This document shows positions 1 to 6,420 of a stretch of 35,814 bases of DNA, piece by piece; within the stretch, counting starts at the first letter, position 1, and the number at the start of each line of letters is the position of its first letter. Source of the stretch: Chloroflexota bacterium (GTDB lineage Bacteria > Chloroflexota > Anaerolineae > Promineifilales > Promineifilaceae); NCBI GenBank assembly GCA_013112725.1, contig JABFFZ010000059.1:1-35814 (forward strand). Direction: 5' to 3'. A program made the translations under genes and the position numbers. The notes below the pieces were generated by a model that worked only from the letters and a program-made list of their open reading frames with translations, did not search any database and was not told the origin of the DNA.

Positions 1-121
1 AAATACCCAGCGCTCTCAGATAAACTGTCTCCATCCGTTGGCGCACACGGGGGTGAGAGTGATGGATACGTTCGTGATGTAATTGGTTTATGATTTCCGG
101 TGTGAAACTCAGCTTGATCAT
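1..121 (-). CDS. IS630-like transposase, N-terminal fragment cut by window edge
   Basis: Forty codons read leftwards from ATG at 121, preceded by an AGAAGG ribosome site four bases upstream. The peptide contains HSHPRVRQRME followed by VYLRALGI. This matches the N-terminal helix-turn-helix of the IS630-type transposases common in Chloroflexota and Cyanobacteria, which bind the terminal repeats. The rest of the gene lies beyond the left edge, so I cannot tell whether the DDE catalytic domain is intact. It could also be a helix-turn-helix-only ORF of a two-ORF element. A matching terminal repeat at 198-226 supports the IS assignment. Confidence 0.6.
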   Translation of the reverse strand, partial: MIKLSFTPEIINQLHHERIHHSHPRVRQRMETVYLRALGI

Positions 122-193
122 GTCCTTCTCTAACTCCTCAATAAAAACCGCGGAGTATAGCTTTCTCTTGTTTGCTGCCAAGTGGGTTTCAGA

Positions 194-226
194 TCAGAAT
201 GTCAGTTTATGCCCTTTCAAGGTATA
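194..226. repeat. Right terminal inverted repeat of the IS630-like element
   Basis: The stretch AATGTCAGTTTATGCCCTT followed by GGTATA lies 75-105 bp outside the transposase start. The same end, with the same order of conserved blocks (AATGNCA, TTATGCCCTT, GTATA), recurs in inverted orientation at both edges of the small element at 33251-33422. A solo related block is at 26034-26054. The outermost TA fits the TA target duplication of IS630/Tc1 elements (family knowledge). Confidence 0.6.
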
Positions 227-543
227 TCAACTCTGCCAGAGAATATGATTCTTTGCCTCTGGTAGCGTAATCGCTAAATATGGATTACACACCCATTCAC
301 AATTGTCCTTAACTTGTAGACAATGCACTTACCCATAAAATTCCTTTGGCTGAATAATCGACCGGAGTGGTACATCTAAAGACGACCGTTTTCCTTTCAC
401 ACAATTGTGGGGGGGAGCGGCCGTTTTTGTTGTGGATACGGCCGTTTTCCTTCGCGCGGTTGTGGTGGGGAACGGCCGTTTCTGTTGTGGTGGGGAACGG
501 CCGTTTCCTTCGCTGAATCAATTGACAGGCCCCCAAAAGGCCG
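227..543. other. Gene-free stretch between IS end and toxin-antitoxin island
   Basis: No convincing gene is present on either strand. The left part (227-380) is AT-rich with no recognisable motif. The right part holds two copies of the 42-bp palindrome-flanked repeat (382-424 and 438-479) and one more ACGGCCGT at 497-504. Confidence 0.6.
382..504 (+). repeat. 42-bp palindrome-flanked repeats, copies A and B plus extra palindrome
   Basis: Copy B (438-479) is ACGGCCGT, a 26-bp spacer and ACGGCCGT. The spacer reads TTTCCTTCGCGCGG then TTGTGGTGGGGA. Copy A (382-424) is degenerate, with ends ACGACCGT and GCGGCCGT. A third palindrome at 497-504 follows a partial spacer TGTTGTGGTGGGGA. These precede the RHH/MazF module. 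Confidence 0.8.
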
Positions 544-576
544 TAAAATTGACCCCTAAAACAGGGGCTAATTTTA
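544..576. promoter_or_regulatory. Inverted-repeat operator candidate upstream of RHH/MazF genes
   Basis: TAAAATTGACCCCT (544-557) and AGGGGCTAATTTTA (563-576) form a near-perfect 14-bp inverted repeat around a 5-bp centre. A -35-like TTGACC (549-554) lies inside the left arm. Type II antitoxins usually repress their own promoter by binding such palindromes, so this is the likely autoregulatory operator (inference). Confidence 0.5.
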
Positions 577-597
577 GCCTTTTTATAGGGGCATATG

Positions 598-831
598 ATG
601 ATTCAGACAAAATTTAGTTTGGAAGAATCCCAACAGACTTTTTTAGAGCAGTATCGTACTTACGGTTTTAAGGATAAAGGAGATATGGTACGTACCGCAC
701 TTGACCGGTTACAGGCGGAGCTAGAGGCGCGTCTCTTGCGGGAATCGGCCGATTTGTATGCCGCCGTGTACGATGAGGATGCCGATTTGCGCGAATTGAC
801 GGAAACGGCCATTTTGGAGTGGCCGGAATGA
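598..831 (+). CDS. Ribbon-helix-helix-type antitoxin of a MazF module
   Basis: A 77-residue acidic protein beginning MIQTKFSL. Its N-terminal strand and helices (residues about 2-45, with FKDKGDMVRTALDRL) resemble ribbon-helix-helix antitoxins. The acidic C-terminal tail would wrap the toxin. Two ATGs are adjacent (595 and 598). The AGGGG ribosome site at 587-591 is six bases from the second and only three from the first, so I chose 598. The stop overlaps the MazF start (ATGA), indicating translational coupling. Role by family knowledge: neutralises the partner RNase and represses the operon through the inverted repeat at 544-576. Confidence 0.75.
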   Translation: MIQTKFSLEESQQTFLEQYRTYGFKDKGDMVRTALDRLQAELEARLLRESADLYAAVYDEDADLRELTETAILEWPE

Positions 832-1181
832 GTTCTCTTGTACGTGGTATGGTCATTGACGTGAATCTGGAGCCGACCAAAGGATCGGAAACAGGCAAAA
901 TACGGCCGTGTGTCATCGTCACCAACAACACCTATAATGAGCGTGTGCCTGTGATTCAAGTCGTGCCTTTAACTGAGTGGAGCGAAAAGAAGGCTAGAAT
1001 TATCACTAATGTCACGATTGAGCCAACACCGGACAATGGGTTGTCAAAAAAATCTGTTGCCGATTGTTTGCAGACTCGCCCCATTGATCATCGTGTGCGG
1101 CTGATCAAAATTCGGGGGGTACTTACTCCGGAGGAAATGGGTCAAATTGATCATGCCTTGCTACGGGTATTTGCACTCTAG
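828..1181 (+). CDS. mazF: MazF/PemK-family endoribonuclease toxin
   Basis: A 117-residue protein beginning MSSLVRGMVIDVNLEPTKG. The opening RG-x-V-x-x-V-x-L-x-PTKGSE, the KIRPCVIV strand with its conserved arginine-proline, the TNNTYNE segment and the VVPLT strand are diagnostic of the MazF/PemK SH3-like barrel. The C-terminal part (KKSVADCLQTRPID...RLIKIRGVLT) fits the family to its normal length of about 110-120. MazF enzymes cleave single-stranded RNA at short sequence motifs. The start overlaps the antitoxin stop; the upstream in-frame ATG at 819 lies inside the antitoxin gene and is not needed. This is the only toxin of the island that looks fully intact. Confidence 0.85.
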   Translation: MSSLVRGMVIDVNLEPTKGSETGKIRPCVIVTNNTYNERVPVIQVVPLTEWSEKKARIITNVTIEPTPDNGLSKKSVADCLQTRPIDHRVRLIKIRGVLTPEEMGQIDHALLRVFAL

Positions 1182-1216
1182 GTGCTACATTATTTGACAA
1201 TTGGTTTGTTGGCGAT

Positions 1217-1293
1217 ACGGCCGTTTGCCTTCGCGCAGTTCTGGTGGGGAACGGCCGTTTTTGCCCATTGTTCTGTTCAAGGGGTACGGCCGT
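1217..1293 (+). repeat. 42-bp palindrome-flanked repeat copy C plus extra palindrome
   Basis: ACGGCCGT at 1217 and 1251 are exactly 34 bp apart, with spacer TTGCCTTCGCGCAG then TTCTGGTGGGGA. A third palindrome at 1286-1293 directly abuts the promoter at 1294. Confidence 0.85.
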
Positions 1294-1310
1294 TTTTTAT
1301 GCTATACTGA
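1294..1310 (+). promoter_or_regulatory. Extended -10 promoter, first of two identical copies
   Basis: TTTTTATGCTATACTGA contains an extended -10 (TGC TATACT at 1300-1308). The identical 17-mer recurs at 1988-2004 ahead of the next module. No good -35 is visible; the region where one would sit is close to the ACGGCCGT palindrome. Confidence 0.55.
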
Positions 1311-1331
1311 ATTCCAAACAAAAGTAAACCA

Positions 1332-1577
1332 ATGTCATTCAAAACAACCGCTTACTTCGCGGCCATCAAATCAAGGCCGGATCGGGCATTGATTCAAGAT
1401 GAATGGATTCTTCACGTCATCAACCATCCCGTGCGCGAAGAAATTCAAAGCGACGGCCGTATTCGCCGGTGGGCTAAAATCGCCGCAGCAGACAATCGTT
1501 ATTTGCGGGTGGTTTTGCTCGCTGACGCAGAGACTGTTCACAACGTCTTTTTTGATCGCCGCTTTAAGGAGAATTGA
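1332..1577 (+). CDS. Small protein paired with a DUF2283 protein, function unknown
   Basis: An 81-residue protein. Features recalled from similar small Chloroflexota and cyanobacterial proteins are the central HVINHPVREEIQSDGRIRRWA segment (shown here only in part: HVINHPVREE, then SDGRIRRWA), LRVVLLADAETVHN and the ending FFDRRF. It is regularly found just upstream of DUF2283 genes. The pairing, size and overlap (its TGA lies three bases before the next GTG start) suggest a toxin-antitoxin-like pair with the DUF2283 protein, but no activity is established to my knowledge. There is no clear Shine-Dalgarno before the ATG. The -10 at 1303-1308 gives a leader of only about 17 bases. Confidence 0.65.
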   Translation: MSFKTTAYFAAIKSRPDRALIQDEWILHVINHPVREEIQSDGRIRRWAKIAAADNRYLRVVLLADAETVHNVFFDRRFKEN

Positions 1578-1579
1578 CT

Positions 1580-1795
1580 GTGAAAATTCGCTACTTTGCT
1601 GATACAGACACCCTTTATATTCAGTTAAATGATAAAGAAATCGTGGATACGCAGGAGATCAACGAAAATACCATTCTTGACCTGGACGCAGACGGTAATT
1701 TGGTGGCGCTGACCCTGGAACATGCCCGCGAGACGGCCGACATCCTTGATTTTTCTTTCCAACAAGCGGCACAACCCTTCATGCAGCCCGCTTGA
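1580..1795 (+). CDS. DUF2283 domain protein
   Basis: A 71-residue protein starting at GTG 1580 (MKIRYFADTDTLYIQL). AAGGAG at 1566-1571 is eight bases away; an in-frame TTG at 1574 is too close to that site. The motif Y-x-x-x-x-D-x-L-Y-I near the N-terminus, ENTILDLDADGNLVALT, and LEHARE are typical of DUF2283. Its function is unknown. It is encoded directly after the 81-residue protein and in the same orientation, probably as one operon. Confidence 0.8.
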   Translation: MKIRYFADTDTLYIQLNDKEIVDTQEINENTILDLDADGNLVALTLEHARETADILDFSFQQAAQPFMQPA

Positions 1796-1820
1796 AATCA
1801 GTGTCGTTTGTAGTCAGGAT

Positions 1821-1971
1821 ACGGCCGTTTGCCTTCATGCAGTTGTAGTAGGGAACGGCCGTCTCTGTTGAGTGTACGGCCGTTTTCTGTCATGTAGCTG
1901 TGGTGGGGAACGGCCGTTTTTGTTGGGGGGCGGCCGTTTTCCTTCGCGCGGTTGTGGTGGGGAACGGCCGT
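1821..1971 (+). repeat. Tandem array of three 42-bp palindrome-flanked repeats (copies D, E, F)
   Basis: Palindrome pairs lie at 1821/1855, 1876/1910 and 1930/1964, each pair exactly 34 bp apart. The first palindrome of copy F is GCGGCCGT rather than ACGGCCGT. The 26-bp spacers keep the ending TGTGGTGGGGA (TGTAGTAGGGA in copy D), and the copies are joined by short CTGTTGAGTG- or TTTGTTGGGG-like linkers. Confidence 0.85.
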
Positions 1972-1987
1972 TGGCTGGTAGAGCGCA

Positions 1988-2004
1988 TTTTTATGCTATA
2001 CTGA
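1988..2004 (+). promoter_or_regulatory. Extended -10 promoter, second identical copy
   Basis: TTTTTATGCTATACTGA is identical to 1294-1310, with TG at 1994 and TATACT at 1997-2002. It leaves a leader of about 40 bases ahead of the ATG at 2050. The re-use of one promoter block after a repeat array in two neighbouring modules suggests the repeat and promoter moved or were copied together. Confidence 0.55.
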
Positions 2005-2049
2005 CAGCACCAGGCAGCCAATGCTACGCCTGAAAACGAGGTGAATGTG

Positions 2050-2289
2050 ATGCAAAAAGAAGCCTTGTGGCAAGAGATTGATGCTTTACCCGAAGCGCAA
2101 TTAAAAACCTTGTGGGACTTTGTGCAATTCTTGCATTACATGTCTGGGCAAAAGCCGGAGAGCAGGAAGATTTCACAGCGCATCCCCGGACTTGATGCCG
2201 GCACAACCTGGGTCAGCGATGATTTTGATGCGCCCCTGCCAGATTCCTTCTGGTTAGGTGATGATGGAAATCATGAAACTATTGCTTGA
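2050..2289 (+). CDS. DUF2281/VapB-like antitoxin
   Basis: A 79-residue protein beginning MQKEALWQEIDALPEAQ. The N-terminal helix pair LWQEIDALPEAQLKTLWDFVQFL and the C-terminal WVSDDFDAPLPDSFWLGD (a motif that docks to PIN toxins in related pairs) are typical of DUF2281 antitoxins. In the sequence, GAGGTG at 2037-2042 is seven bases before ATG 2050, so this start is preferred to the in-frame GTGs at 2041 and 2047. The gene overlaps the PIN toxin start by 17 bases. It appears intact although the toxin is frameshifted. Confidence 0.75.
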   Translation: MQKEALWQEIDALPEAQLKTLWDFVQFLHYMSGQKPESRKISQRIPGLDAGTTWVSDDFDAPLPDSFWLGDDGNHETIA

Positions 2290-2661
2290 TACCCACGCCT
2301 TTATCTGGTGGTACAACGACCCAGCGCGGTTGCCAGCCAAAGTCTTACAGCTTGCCAGGACGTGGAAAACAGCCTGATGTTGAGCGTTGCCAGCGCATGG
2401 GAAATACAGATCAAATCACAACTGGGCAAACTGCGCCTGACAAAACCGCTGCCAGATATCATTCGTCACCAACAGGAACAAAACCGGCTGCAAATTCTAC
2501 CTGTCACATTGCCCATCGTGTTAATCCTCGACAACTTACCTCTCTATCACCGTGATCCATTTGATCGCCTTCTCATTGCCCAGGCCAATGCCGATCAATT
2601 GACGCTGGTGAGTAATGACAACCAGTTTGCACCATACCCTGTTTCACTGTTTTGGGAGTAG
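2273..2661 (+). pseudogene. PIN-domain (VapC-like) toxin with a -1 frameshift
   Basis: Reading starts at ATG 2273 as MKLLLDTHAFIWWYNDPARL, the classic PIN N-terminus with its first acidic residue. After the codons for KVLQL (about 2351-2353) the rest of the protein is in the next frame: CQDVENSLMLSVASAWEIQI, then PFDRLLIAQANADQL and LVSNDNQF, ending at TAG 2661. Loss of one T in a CTTTGCC context explains it. All PIN acidic positions (D of LLDTH, E of WEIQ, D of DPFDR) survive across the two frames, so the lesion is recent or a sequence error. I see no slippery heptamer that would suggest programmed frameshifting. An intact protein would be about 128 residues, the normal VapC length. Confidence 0.75.
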
Positions 2662-2668
2662 CAAAAGA

Positions 2669-2753
2669 ACGGCCGTTTTTGTTGAATGTACGGCCGTTTT
2701 CATTCATGCAGTTGTGGTGGGTAACGGCCGTTTCTTGCATAAGGAACGGCCGT
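2669..2753 (+). repeat. Palindrome cluster with 42-bp repeat copy G
   Basis: Four ACGGCCGT copies occur at 2669, 2690, 2724 and 2746. The middle pair is 34 bp apart with the standard spacer ending TTGTGGTGGGTA. The cluster begins eight bases after the PIN stop and ends five bases before the extended -10 of the next module. Confidence 0.85.
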
Positions 2754-2757
2754 TCTA

Positions 2758-2766
2758 TGTTACAAT
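2758..2766 (+). promoter_or_regulatory. Extended -10 promoter giving a probably leaderless mRNA
   Basis: TGT TACAAT ends only six bases before the ATG at 2773. Transcription normally starts about seven bases after the -10, so the mRNA would begin at or next to the start codon. There is no Shine-Dalgarno sequence. Confidence 0.5.
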
Positions 2767-2772
2767 GGACAC

Positions 2773-3024
2773 ATGCAACAAGTAAAAACACTCTCACAAA
2801 ATCAATATCCAGTCATTTACGAAGACGGTAAAGAAACGGCCGTTGTCGTTGATATAAAATCATTTCAGCAAATCCAACTGATTCTCGACAACCTGCTCAA
2901 TCGTGAACAAGAACCAGAGGATGCGATTGTGGCCGAAGCCCATATTTTGTGGCAACGCATGATACAAAAGGCGCAAGCAGAAGATAGACCCTCTGATTGG
3001 GTTGCCGAGTTGTATGACTTATAA
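2773..3024 (+). CDS. Phd/YefM-like antitoxin of a RelE-type module
   Basis: An 83-residue acidic protein. The N-terminal half (QYPVIYEDGKETAVVVDIKSFQ) has the layout of Phd/YefM-type antitoxins, in which a short strand-turn-strand leads to a residue set reading V-x-V-D-I-x-x-F/Y. The C-terminal half is acidic and helical. The ACGGCCGT palindrome inside it is read as the codons for T-A-V. It overlaps the downstream RelE-like gene by 11 bases. Assignment is moderate because the similarity is structural rather than a strong motif. Confidence 0.6.
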   Translation: MQQVKTLSQNQYPVIYEDGKETAVVVDIKSFQQIQLILDNLLNREQEPEDAIVAEAHILWQRMIQKAQAEDRPSDWVAELYDL

Positions 3025-3355
3025 CGTCCAGCTTACCCCTTCGTTCAAGCACTCAGTCAAAAAGCTCAAACTCCGTTACATGCATATCCAAGATGATATT
3101 CGAGATGGCGTTGAGTTGTTGCTCCAAATCCCTAAACTTGGCGTTGTTATTCCCAACAGTGGCGGTATCCGTAAGGTTTGACTACCCAATAGAGATGCAA
3201 AACGCGGTAAAAGTGGCGGCTACCGTTTGCTCTATTATCTTGAGGATGACCAGTCTCAGACATTATATTTGTTGCTTGTGTACAGCAAATCTGATCGTGC
3301 CGATGTAACACAACGTGAACTAATGCATCTCCTCGACGAAGTAAGGGAAAGTTAG
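3014..3355 (+). pseudogene. RelE/ParE-superfamily toxin with an in-frame TGA
   Basis: Reading from ATG 3014: MTYNVQLTPSFKHSVKKLK, then GVELLLQIPKLGVVIPN, GGIRKV, a TGA stop at 3179-3181 (codon 56), and in the same frame LPNRDAKRGKSGGYRLLYYL and VYSKSDRADVT to TAG 3355. The GKSGGYRLLYY and VYSKSDR strands are hallmark RelE/HigB-type elements. Relatives have an arginine codon where the stop stands (KIRLKNRDA-like), so a single C to T change (CGA to TGA) fits. The full length of 113 residues is normal. The product is expected to be non-functional unless TGA is read through. Confidence 0.75.
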
Positions 3356-3362
3356 CGTGGCA

Positions 3363-3405
3363 ACGGCCGTTTCCCTTTGCGGCGTGAGGTGGGGGCAACG
3401 GCCGT
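3363..3405 (+). repeat. Degenerate 42-bp palindrome-flanked repeat, copy H
   Basis: ACGGCCGT at 3363 and 3398 are 35 bp apart, with a diverged spacer still containing TGAGGTGGGGGCA. It closes the toxin-antitoxin island eight bases after the RelE stop. Confidence 0.7.
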
Positions 3406-3643
3406 ACTTCCTGCCAGGGTGTAGCTGTAGCAGATGACGTATGAGGGCCACACATCATCGGGAGATACGGCCATCTTGAAGACGCCAGTTCCGGGGTGAG
3501 GGGCCTGGCGGCGCTGGCAGCGGTGCTGCCATTACCACCAGAACAAACCCCAAATTTTCCAAAATTGAAAATTGCCTGTTATAAATGAGCGCATGGCGGC
3601 GACATAGCTGTAGACACAACGAAAAACGCTCGTCAAAAACTTC

Positions 3644-3808
3644 ATGAAGCAAATCACAGCGTTCGTTGCGAATGGGCCCTGGTCAACCAAGTTCGCCGAA
3701 CACAACCCATTCAACATTGTTGAACACACTCTGGAGATCATGCATGAACACCAGTTCGCCGCCAACGGCGTCCCAATCAATGCTCTGGCTGATAGCCGCC
3801 CTGGCTGA
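3644..3808 (+). CDS. Small ORF of unknown function, possibly a gene remnant
   Basis: The 54-codon ORF (MKQITAFVANGPWSTKF through INALADSRPG) ends 14 bases before the sigma factor start. The composition is protein-like, with AEHNPFNIVEHTLEIMHEHQ forming a plausible helix. The reading frame stays open for several codons upstream of the ATG. I do not recognise a family, and there is no good ribosome site. It may be the 3' end of a decayed gene. Confidence 0.25.
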   Translation: MKQITAFVANGPWSTKFAEHNPFNIVEHTLEIMHEHQFAANGVPINALADSRPG

Positions 3809-3821
3809 CGCGCCGCCAATC

Positions 3822-4391
3822 ATGGCAGATGATACGGCGTTGGTACGGCAGGCGCAGCAAGATTTACAAAAGTTTACCGAATTATATGAACGCTACGTGC
3901 CGCGCGTGTACCGGTATTTACTGGCGCGCGTGGGCAATGTGGCAGACGCGCAAGATTTAACGTCGCAAACGTTCATCGCCGCGATGGAGAACCTGGACAA
4001 ATACAAAGGACAACGGCCGTTTCTGGCCTGGCTGTTTGGTATTGCCCACAACAAAGCCGCCGACTACTACCGCCGCAGCCGCCCGGAAACCGACCTGGAA
4101 GAGGCCGAAACCGTGCCCGACTCCGACGAGCACCCCGATGACCTGGTAGACCAACGGCTGAGTATGGAACTGGTGGCGCGTAAGCTGCAAACCATTGCCC
4201 CCGACCGCGCCGAAGCCATTTCCCTGCGGCTGATTGCCGGACTGGAAGTGGCCGAGGTGGCCCGGTTGATGGGCAAAAATGAACCGGCGGTACGCATGTT
4301 ACTCCATCGCGGTCTGCGTGACTTACAAGCCCAACTATACCCGGCAGGAGAGAAAGGCCCGGAGAAGAATGGCCTGGAGGATGGATCATGA
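3822..4391 (+). CDS. ECF-type RNA polymerase sigma factor (sigma-70 family)
   Basis: A 189-residue protein from ATG 3822 (MADDTALVRQAQQDLQKF). Region 2 covers about residues 15-85: YVPRVYRYLLARV, DAQDLTSQTFIAAMENLDKY, FLAWLFGIAHNKAADYYRR. A variable linker follows, and then region 4 (RAEAISLRLIAGLEVAEVAR, LMGKNEPAVRMLLHRGLRDL), the helix-turn-helix that reads the -35 element. An upstream in-frame ATG at 3666 would add 52 residues unlike any sigma factor, so it is rejected. The stop overlaps the start of the next gene (ATGA at 4388), the usual arrangement for a sigma factor and its regulator. Confidence 0.85.
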   Translation: MADDTALVRQAQQDLQKFTELYERYVPRVYRYLLARVGNVADAQDLTSQTFIAAMENLDKYKGQRPFLAWLFGIAHNKAADYYRRSRPETDLEEAETVPDSDEHPDDLVDQRLSMELVARKLQTIAPDRAEAISLRLIAGLEVAEVARLMGKNEPAVRMLLHRGLRDLQAQLYPAGEKGPEKNGLEDGS

Positions 4392-6412
4392 ACAAGACAG
4401 AACAACAGTTAGCCGATGAATTGGATCAGATGGTTACGGCCGTCATGCAAGGCAAAGCGGCTGAGGAAATGCCGACTCACGAAGCCCACCTGGCTGCCAA
4501 CCTGATTGATCTGTCTGCCCAGACCAACCCGGACCCAGACTTTGTGGCGCAGTTGCAGCGGCGGCTCTCAGCCAGAGCCAACCAACTAAACAAAAGTAGA
4601 GCGGCGCCAGAACAGGCATCATTCTGGCGCGACTTAACTCAGATGCTTAAGGAAGGATTTACCATGAAACGCACACTCGCGCTTGGCGCGGTACTTACAC
4701 TCATCCTATTGTTCGGGGCCGTCGCCCTGGGACGGGGCTTCTTGCCCGGCGGCAACACGCCGCAGGTGGCGGAAGTCACCCCCGCGCCCGAAGCAACCTT
4801 ACCAGAAACAACCAATACACTGGCCACGCCAGAGGAAACGGCCGTTGCCGAGCAACCCACCCCCGCCGAAGAATTGGCCCAACTGCCTCGCTTTGAAGCA
4901 CAAGCCCCAGGCATGGGTGGTGGCGGTGACGGCACGGCCGCGGCCGACGCGCCTATGCCCATTGAAGAGTTCGATCTGAAAATGATGGACCCATTCTCTG
5001 GCACCACCTTCATCTTGAATAGCACCTTGCCAATTGAACCTGTCAGTGGGTTTGTGCAGTTGCGGCAACCAGAAGTAGCCCTGACTCCGGAACAGGCGCG
5101 CGCCATCGCCGACCAGTACGGTTTTACTGGCCCCTTGTTTGTGGAAACCTACCCCGCAGACGTGCCGGAAGATGCGCCGCCGCCCGTTTACATCATCTTT
5201 GATGGGCCGCGCAATCTGCGGATGGATTCCTGGGCCATCAACTATACCGATGAGGCCGCAGCGGCTCGTTTCAATTACGAAAACTGGAACCCCACGCTCC
5301 GCCCAGAAACGGTGGCTATTGCCGAGGCTTTCCTGGCCCAGCGTGGGCAACTGAACTTCCCCTATGAGGCGGAAGCGCAGGTAGGTGACAGCGTGGTGTT
5401 TTACCGACTGGTAGACGGCCGTCGCGTCAACGAACCGGAAATCTCCGTCAGCCTGAACCCGGAGAACGAAGTGGCTTATGTTTGGGACAATACATCTACT
5501 GAGTGGACGGCCGTGGGCAACTATCCGCTCATCACCGCCGAACAGGCCTGGCAGCGGGTGCTGGGTGGTGTGTTTGAAAACCACATCCAATTCCAGACCA
5601 TCATGCCCGACCCTGGCGTGGTCGCTCCGGTGGAAGAACTGCCGGATTATCTGGCCGATTACCAGTACTGGGGCCGTGAATTCACGCCCAACAGCGAAGT
5701 GCATCTATACGAATGGCCGGTGGTATACCGGCCGGTAGATGGCAGCACGCCGCTCGTTAAAATTCGGGGCTTCAACGTTATCGCTGATGACGCCACGCTC
5801 AACGCCCTGGCCGGCGCTCGTGACAGCCAGCTTCACATCTGGGGTACGCTGAACGGCGACAAGACCGAACTGCAACTGGCCGGTTGGGAAGCGTTGGCCG
5901 AGTACACACCCGTCTTCCAGGTTGGTGTGGTGCGTTGGCAGGGTGATGAGTTACGCTTCTACGGTGAGGATGGCAGCATCTACATCCTGCCTAATGCCCC
6001 GGCTGACATTGCTGAGGGGTTGAAGGTTAACCTCTTTGGGTACGGCGTCCGTGATACCGGCCTGGAATATCCGGTGCTGGATTGGGAAAGCATTGACAAA
6101 TACATCGAGTATCCCGAACCGGAACTGCCTATCGAAGGGGAAGGCTACCCGGCCGATGGCGACGTGAGTATTCTGCCCATTGACGGCCCATTTGCTCCCT
6201 TCCGCTACGGGCAGGTAACGGTGAACCATGTGGAACTGGTCTTCTTCGTCACCTACGCCTTCCCGGAAATCCCAGAAGGGCAAGAGATGACCTGGCGGCC
6301 ATCCCCCACCATCTACTTGCAGCCGGCCTGGGCCTTCACCGGCACGGCCGACAACGGCGACACAATCAAGTTGTTTGTGCAAGCGGTGGCAGATGAGTAT
6401 TTGCAGCCGTAG
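4388..6412 (+). CDS. Membrane-anchored partner of the ECF sigma factor (putative anti-sigma) with large extracytoplasmic domain
   Basis: A 674-residue protein translationally coupled to the sigma gene. Residues 1-92 are cytoplasmic and helical, with acidic ELDQMVTAVM near the start and PDPDFVAQLQRRLSARANQL, resembling the short N-terminal part of Chloroflexota anti-sigma-like proteins. A single membrane helix spans about residues 96-118 (LALGAVLTLILLFGAVALG). A low-complexity PTE-rich stalk runs to about 190. The remaining ~480 residues are an extracytoplasmic domain with no family I can name, rich in aromatic and acidic strands. Likely role (inference): sequesters the sigma factor and senses an envelope signal. 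No HxxxCxxC zinc motif is present, so it is not a ZAS-type anti-sigma. Confidence 0.6.
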   Translation: MNKTEQQLADELDQMVTAVMQGKAAEEMPTHEAHLAANLIDLSAQTNPDPDFVAQLQRRLSARANQLNKSRAAPEQASFWRDLTQMLKEGFTMKRTLALGAVLTLILLFGAVALGRGFLPGGNTPQVAEVTPAPEATLPETTNTLATPEETAVAEQPTPAEELAQLPRFEAQAPGMGGGGDGTAAADAPMPIEEFDLKMMDPFSGTTFILNSTLPIEPVSGFVQLRQPEVALTPEQARAIADQYGFTGPLFVETYPADVPEDAPPPVYIIFDGPRNLRMDSWAINYTDEAAAARFNYENWNPTLRPETVAIAEAFLAQRGQLNFPYEAEAQVGDSVVFYRLVDGRRVNEPEISVSLNPENEVAYVWDNTSTEWTAVGNYPLITAEQAWQRVLGGVFENHIQFQTIMPDPGVVAPVEELPDYLADYQYWGREFTPNSEVHLYEWPVVYRPVDGSTPLVKIRGFNVIADDATLNALAGARDSQLHIWGTLNGDKTELQLAGWEALAEYTPVFQVGVVRWQGDELRFYGEDGSIYILPNAPADIAEGLKVNLFGYGVRDTGLEYPVLDWESIDKYIEYPEPELPIEGEGYPADGDVSILPIDGPFAPFRYGQVTVNHVELVFFVTYAFPEIPEGQEMTWRPSPTIYLQPAWAFTGTADNGDTIKLFVQAVADEYLQP

Positions 6413-6420
6413 TTTGTAAG

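Noticed and set aside
309..617. ORFs on both strands through the palindrome array
   Set aside because: The translations only reflect repeated ACGGCCGT and spacer sequence (GRF, TAVF) and have no ribosome site.
2273..2661. Programmed -1 frameshift in the PIN toxin
   Set aside because: No slippery heptamer or downstream stimulatory hairpin is visible at 2345-2365; a plain one-base loss is simpler.
382..3405. Integron attC sites
   Set aside because: No GTTRRRY core/inverse-core pairs are present and no integrase is in the window; only the cassette-like layout is kept as a hypothesis.
3666..3821. N-terminal extension of the sigma factor from ATG 3666
   Set aside because: The 52 extra residues are Ser/Thr/Pro-rich and unlike sigma factors, and the DNA overlaps a better small ORF in another frame.
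4799..5704. 301-codon minus-strand ORF
   Set aside because: It lies fully inside the sigma-partner gene; no domain motif, no ribosome site, and its composition is that of a shadow frame.
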